This document shows positions 60,008 to 64,000 of a stretch of 64,000 nucleotides of DNA, piece by piece; within the stretch, counting starts at the first letter, position 1, and every line of letters starts with the position of its first letter. Source of the stretch: Paenibacillus uliginis N3/975 (lineage in GTDB: Bacteria; Bacillota; Bacilli; Paenibacillales; Paenibacillaceae); the NCBI RefSeq assembly GCF_900177425.1, contig NZ_LT840184.1, positions 430,562-494,561 of the forward strand, read 5' to 3'. The position numbers and the translations under genes were made by a program. The notes under the pieces are model-generated. The model was not told the origin of the DNA. It was given only the letters and a program-made list of their open reading frames with translations, and did not search any database.

Positions 60008-62020
60008 ATGGATTTCAAGGAAAAGATGGAGAAGCTCATCACGGAGCTGAACAATTACAACTACCATTACTACACGCTGGATCAGCCGCTTGTGAGCGAC
60101 AAGGAATACGATACCCTTTACGATCAGTTGGTAGCGCTGGAGAAGGAAACCGGAACCGCGCTTTCGGATTCGCCGACACAGCGGGTGGGCGGAGATATTT
60201 TAAAGGGTTTTACGCCACACCGCCATTTGGCTCCGCTATGGAGTCTCGACAAGGCTCAAAACATCGAGCAGCTCCGTACCTGGCATGATCGTGTGGTCAG
60301 GCTGGTTAATGACTACAATACAAAAAATCCAGACAATCCTCTGCCGGTCCCTGTGTATGCACTGGAACTGAAGTTTGACGGACTGACGCTTAATCTGACT
60401 TATAGGGACGGTAAACTGGTTCAGGCATCCACCCGGGGCAACGGTGCGGTTGGTGAGGGCATACTGGCTCAGGTCAAGACGATTAAATCCTTGCCGCTGA
60501 CGATTCCTTATACGGAAGGTACGATCGAAGTGCAGGGTGAAGGCATTATGAACCTGAGCGTTTTGGAAGATTACAATAAGAAGGCGGCTGAACCGCTTAA
60601 GAACGCTCGTAACGCTGCAGCAGGCGCACTGCGGAACCTGAATCCGAAGGTAACGGCAGAGCGGAGACTCAATGCGTATTTTTACAATGTAGGTTATTCG
60701 GATGACATCACGTTCAACGATCACAAAGAAATGATGGATTTCCTACGCGACAACCGGTTCAAGGTAAATCCGTACATTTTCTATTTCGAGAACTTTGACG
60801 ACGTCATGGAGCAGCTGGCTGACATTGAAGCACGCCGTTCAGAGCTGGATTACCTAATAGACGGAGCGGTTCTGAAAGTAACGGACATCCGTACCCGGGA
60901 AGCGCTTGGCTATACGGATAAATTTCCTCGCTGGGCTGTTGCTTATAAATTTGAGGCTGAGGAAACGACAACCATTCTGGAATCTGTCACCTGGAACGTA
61001 GGACGGACTGGAAAAATCACTCCGCTAGCCCGTGTGGAGGCAGTGGAGCTGGCAGGTGTGACGGTGCAGAACTGCACGCTGAACAATGTCGGTGATATTG
61101 AACGCAAAAACCTCAAATTCGCACTCGGAACGCGAGTGTTCATTCGCCGCTCCAATGACGTTATTCCCGAAATTCTCGGCAAGGTAACGGAGGAGAATGA
61201 CGGTGAGGAAATCCTCTATCCGGAGCAGTGCCCGGCATGCGGTTTCCCGCTGGAACAACGGGGTGCGCATTTATTCTGCAACAACAAGCTGGGCTGCAAG
61301 CCGCAGATTATCGCTCGGATCACCCATTTTGCTTCTCGTGACGCCATGGACATTGAAACCTTCAGCGACAAAACAGCGAATCAACTGTACGAGGAGCTGA
61401 ATGTGCGCGAGCCGGCTGATCTGTACACTCTCTCGTTTGACAGCCTGGTGAAGCTTGAGCGGTTTGGGGAGAAGAAAGCGCAGAACCTGCTGGATGCCAT
61501 TGAGAAGAGCAAGGAGCGGGATCTCGCATCTTTCCTCTATGCACTTGGTATTCCGAACACCGGTAAATCCACGACCAAAATGCTGGCGGATCACTATCGC
61601 GATCTCCATCTGGTGATGGCGGCTACAGCAGAAGAACTGGTAGACCTACCGGATGTCGGCGGTATTGTGGCAGAAAGTATCGCCGGATATTTTGCCGATC
61701 CGTTTGCACAAGCAAGTATTGAGAAGATGTTATCCCTGGGTATTCAGGCTAAAGCGCCGGAAGCGCCGCGCCCTGTGAGCACAGATTCCTTTTTCAGCGG
61801 TAAAACAGTTGTCCTAACCGGCACGCTCCACCTACTTACCCGTGAGGAAGCGACAGAACGGCTGGAGAGCCTTGGTGCAAAGGTTACCGGTAGCGTGTCG
61901 AAGAAGACTGATCTTTTGATCGCCGGGGAAAAAGCAGGCAGCAAGCTGACCAAAGCCCAGCAGCTCGGCATTCAGGTCATTGAGGATGAAAATGAGTTCG
62001 TACGTTTGTTAAATGAATAG
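60008..62020 (+). CDS. ligA: NAD-dependent DNA ligase
   Basis: 670 residues from the ATG at 60008 (AAGGAGG upstream). The longer frame runs into pcrA. NAD-binding Ia domain with DQPLVSDKEYDTLYDQL, catalytic lysine in ALELKFDGLTLNL (the KxDG motif), OB domain (VGRTGKITPLARVE), zinc finger CPACGF...CNNKLGC, HhH repeats and a C-terminal BRCT domain (FFSGKTVVLTGTL). Essential nick-sealing enzyme. pcrB-pcrA-ligA is the Bacillales order. Confidence 0.97.
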   Translation: MDFKEKMEKLITELNNYNYHYYTLDQPLVSDKEYDTLYDQLVALEKETGTALSDSPTQRVGGDILKGFTPHRHLAPLWSLDKAQNIEQLRTWHDRVVRLVNDYNTKNPDNPLPVPVYALELKFDGLTLNLTYRDGKLVQASTRGNGAVGEGILAQVKTIKSLPLTIPYTEGTIEVQGEGIMNLSVLEDYNKKAAEPLKNARNAAAGALRNLNPKVTAERRLNAYFYNVGYSDDITFNDHKEMMDFLRDNRFKVNPYIFYFENFDDVMEQLADIEARRSELDYLIDGAVLKVTDIRTREALGYTDKFPRWAVAYKFEAEETTTILESVTWNVGRTGKITPLARVEAVELAGVTVQNCTLNNVGDIERKNLKFALGTRVFIRRSNDVIPEILGKVTEENDGEEILYPEQCPACGFPLEQRGAHLFCNNKLGCKPQIIARITHFASRDAMDIETFSDKTANQLYEELNVREPADLYTLSFDSLVKLERFGEKKAQNLLDAIEKSKERDLASFLYALGIPNTGKSTTKMLADHYRDLHLVMAATAEELVDLPDVGGIVAESIAGYFADPFAQASIEKMLSLGIQAKAPEAPRPVSTDSFFSGKTVVLTGTLHLLTREEATERLESLGAKVTGSVSKKTDLLIAGEKAGSKLTKAQQLGIQVIEDENEFVRLLNE

Positions 62021-62028
62021 ATAATTGA

Positions 62029-62078
62029 AAAAGACACCTTCAAGCGCTTATTTGCGCAAGTGAAGGTGTCTCTTTTTT
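62029..62078. terminator. Bidirectional terminator between ligA and the MFS gene
   Basis: GACACCTTCA...TGAAGGTGTC with inner GCGC pairing, A run left and TTTTTT right. Confidence 0.9.
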
Positions 62079-62183
62079 GATATGAGCCTTTTACTAGCTC
62101 AGCTCACTTAACTAGCATAATCTGTTACTGGTAAGCTGTTAACCTCTGATTGCAATTCCCTTTCCCTCAGGGAATTAGCCAAG

Positions 62184-63440
62184 TTACTCAGTAGACCAAC
62201 GGTCAAGCTGAGCATCTCCCGGAAGGAGCAGGGCAAGCAGACCGAGCAGTGGCAGGAATCCTACAGCGATCATCACGTTTCCGATCCCCCATACATCCCC
62301 GAGACTCCCGAGTGCAAGCGAACCTACACCGCCCATACCAAACGCAAAGCCAGTAATTAGGCCGGAGACGGTACCGATGTTTCCTGGATGCAGCATTTGG
62401 GCGTACACAACAGTGACGGAAAAGCTTGAAAGCAGGATGAATCCGCCAATCACGAGCAGCACGGCAGCCCAAAAAGGCGAGGCGAACGGTAGAACAATCG
62501 CGATGGGTGCTGTCCCGATCATGGATAACATGATCAGATTTCGGCGGCCAAAGCGGTCGGCTAGCGGACCACCGAGGAATGTTCCTACGGCCCCTGAAGC
62601 CAGAAATAAGAAAATATAAATTTGTGCGTTATCTATTGATATTTTATATGCATCCATCAAATAGAAAGCATAGTAGCTGCTGATTGCAGCCCCGTACCAC
62701 GAACGGACAAATACGAGGGTGACCAGTATGAAGGTCGCGTTCCGGATGCTTTTGCGCCGGGCTGGATCCATGAGACGGGCACCAGCTCTTTTTTTGAACG
62801 TATATCCCGAGTCCAGCATGCTCTTGTACCAACGGGCCACATATGTCTGGACAACAATGCCTGCAGTAGCCACAACCGTGAATCCGAGTGCGCCGATTTG
62901 ACCGAAAGGAACGAACACATATCGGGTGATCAGGGGAGCCAAAGATTGCCCGGCATTACCTCCCACCTGAAAAATTGATTGGGACAGCCCCTTGCGCATA
63001 CCCGCAGCCATGTGGGCAACACGCATCCCTTCTGGATGGAATGTTGCAGAGCCGAGACCAATCAAGACTACCGAGAAGAGCACGAGTAAGTATGAGTCTG
63101 AATAAGCCAGAATAAATACTCCGGCAAAAGTGAAGCACATGCCAATGGGCAGGAGAATCGGTGTTGGTCGCCTGTCTGCAGCATAGCCAATAACCGGCTG
63201 TATGATGGATGAAGTGAAGTTGATGGCGAACGAGATCCACCCGACCTGAGTGAATGTCAGCAGCAGGTTGTCTTTTAATATAGGAAAAATAGCTGGAATC
63301 ACCGATTGGATCGAATCATTGAACAGATGCACAAAGCTGATTGCAAGTAGTATCTTGTATACCGTAGCCTGCTGTGTGTTGTTTTGGACGGGCTTGGACG
63401 GAGAGGCGGTATTGTTCAGAATCAGCGGTTTATCTGACAT
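62184..63440 (-). CDS. MFS transporter, fosmidomycin-resistance (Fsr) type
   Basis: 418 residues, 12 membrane helices. Opening SFVHLFNDSIQSVIPAIFPILKDNLLLTFTQVGWI, GSATFHPEGMRVAHMAAGMRKGLSQSIFQVGGNAGQSLAPL and GGPLADRFGRRN are typical of the Fsr branch of drug exporters. The HPEG motif is diagnostic. Exports phosphonate drugs in E. coli, and the natural substrate here is unknown. ATG with AAGGAGATGACC upstream. Convergent with ligA and divergent from the rRNA operon. Confidence 0.88.
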   Translation of the reverse strand: MSDKPLILNNTASPSKPVQNNTQQATVYKILLAISFVHLFNDSIQSVIPAIFPILKDNLLLTFTQVGWISFAINFTSSIIQPVIGYAADRRPTPILLPIGMCFTFAGVFILAYSDSYLLVLFSVVLIGLGSATFHPEGMRVAHMAAGMRKGLSQSIFQVGGNAGQSLAPLITRYVFVPFGQIGALGFTVVATAGIVVQTYVARWYKSMLDSGYTFKKRAGARLMDPARRKSIRNATFILVTLVFVRSWYGAAISSYYAFYLMDAYKISIDNAQIYIFLFLASGAVGTFLGGPLADRFGRRNLIMLSMIGTAPIAIVLPFASPFWAAVLLVIGGFILLSSFSVTVVYAQMLHPGNIGTVSGLITGFAFGMGGVGSLALGSLGDVWGIGNVMIAVGFLPLLGLLALLLPGDAQLDRWSTE

Positions 63441-63575
63441 CAGGTCATCTCCTTTCTATATAATAGTTGATGAAGCAATGAACTTACCTTAAAACCTTTC
63501 GAACTGGAAATCAATTCATTTTTATGGTTAAGATGAGGATGAATTTGTCTTGGGAAATTTATTTTTCAAAAATGC

Positions 63576-63604
63576 TTGATAAATAACTTTCAGCGTGGTA
63601 TATT
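63576..63604 (+). promoter_or_regulatory. rRNA promoter, upstream copy
   Basis: TTGATA, a 17-bp spacer, TATATT. Confidence 0.7.
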
Positions 63605-63674
63605 ATTTCTTGTCGCTTTTGACGGAAGTTAATCATCAAGATTTACACCACGTCGAAAGTTGTCGAAAAAAGTG

Positions 63675-63703
63675 TTGACAGCAATCGAAACACTTGATAT
63701 AAT
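63675..63703 (+). promoter_or_regulatory. rRNA promoter, downstream copy
   Basis: TTGACA, a 17-bp spacer and TATAAT: a perfect consensus promoter, about 100 bp after the first, the usual tandem layout of Bacillales rrn operons. Confidence 0.92.
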
Positions 63704-63911
63704 GTAAACCTACGCTGCTGAGACGCTGATATGAAATATCAACGACAAAGAGCGGACAAGTTCCTTGAAAACTGAACAAATGAAACACGTCAATGAAACA
63801 AAAGTAACGTTAAATACGTTAGCTTCTAAATGAGCGAATCGCTCTTTAAATTGATTTGGAAGGTTGGATATTTTCTTGAAGTCATTCAGGAAGTGTCCGC
63901 TCGAAAAATCC
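63704..63911 (+). other. rRNA leader with antitermination box and processing stem
   Basis: Contains the usual TTGAAAACTGAAC leader segment (63764-63776). GAGCGGAC (63750-63757) pairs with GTCCGCTC (63895-63902) near the mature 16S end, part of the RNase III processing stem. Confidence 0.6.
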
Positions 63912-64000
63912 TTTAATGGAGAGTTTGATCCTGGCTCAGGACGAACGCTGGCGGCGTGCCTAATACATGCAAGTCGAGCGGACTTGATGAGGAGCTTGCT
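63912..64000 (+). rRNA. rrs: 16S ribosomal RNA (5' part only)
   Basis: GGAGAGTTTGATCCTGGCTC and the following AGGACGAACGCTGGCGGC are the universal 16S start. The first variable segment (GAGCGGACTTGATGAGGAGC) is of the Paenibacillus kind. The gene runs off the window. Confidence 0.97.

Overview
The window is a chromosomal segment from a Gram-positive, endospore-former-type Firmicute, almost certainly a Paenibacillus. The evidence is the 16S rRNA start at the right end, strong AGGAGG-type ribosome binding sites with frequent TTG/GTG starts, the pcrB-pcrA-ligA block, and a ftsE-ftsX-M23-ctpB-minJ ... uvrB-uvrA neighbourhood resembling that of Bacillus subtilis. No species can be named from the sequence alone.

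Layout. 0-7 kb: a VanW-type protein (cut by the window edge) divergent from a division and envelope block (ftsE, ftsX, an EnvC-like M23 hydrolase, ctpB-like S41 protease, minJ-like PDZ protein). 7.1-7.9 kb: a non-coding stretch with four spaced copies of a 17-bp palindrome, then a 27-residue holin-like peptide with the layout of a type I toxin-antitoxin locus. 8-13.6 kb: a two-component system divergent from a three-gene ABC exporter, matching the LnrJK/LnrLMN (YfiJKLMN) linearmycin-resistance arrangement. 13.7-20.5 kb: motAB, then uvrB (strong promoter overlapping a LexA-like box) and uvrA. 20.8-33 kb: a siroheme nitrite/sulfite reductase, a small membrane protein, a secreted HtrA-like protease coupled to a copper-amine-oxidase-N-like protein, an AlkC-type DNA glycosylase, a U32/DUF3656 protein, a MerR regulator divergent from a CPBP protease across a classical 19-bp-spacer MerR promoter, and galU.

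33-54 kb is a surface-polysaccharide / glycoprotein-glycan island: a Wzy_C/O-ligase protein with TPR tail, a three-module glycosyltransferase, an epimerase, two GT61 enzymes, a methyltransferase-kinase-coiled-coil protein of WbdD architecture, a Wzm/Wzt ABC exporter whose ATPase carries a C-terminal carbohydrate-binding-type domain, rmlACBD for dTDP-L-rhamnose, two GT2 enzymes and a WbaP/WsaP-type initiating phosphoglycosyltransferase. Together they encode initiation on undecaprenyl phosphate, rhamnose supply, chain extension, non-reducing-end capping with length control, recognition of the cap by Wzt, export, and possibly transfer to protein. This is the logic of S-layer glycan (slg/wsa/wsf) clusters of Geobacillus and Paenibacillus and of E. 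coli O9a. The 36-47 kb core is visibly AT-richer than its flanks.

54-56.5 kb: a complete group IIC intron sits right behind the terminator of the polysaccharide operon, followed by a decayed glycerophosphodiester phosphodiesterase gene. 56.7-62 kb: pcrB, pcrA, ligA. 62-63.4 kb: an Fsr-like MFS exporter. 63.5-64 kb: tandem rRNA promoters, leader and the first bases of 16S rRNA.
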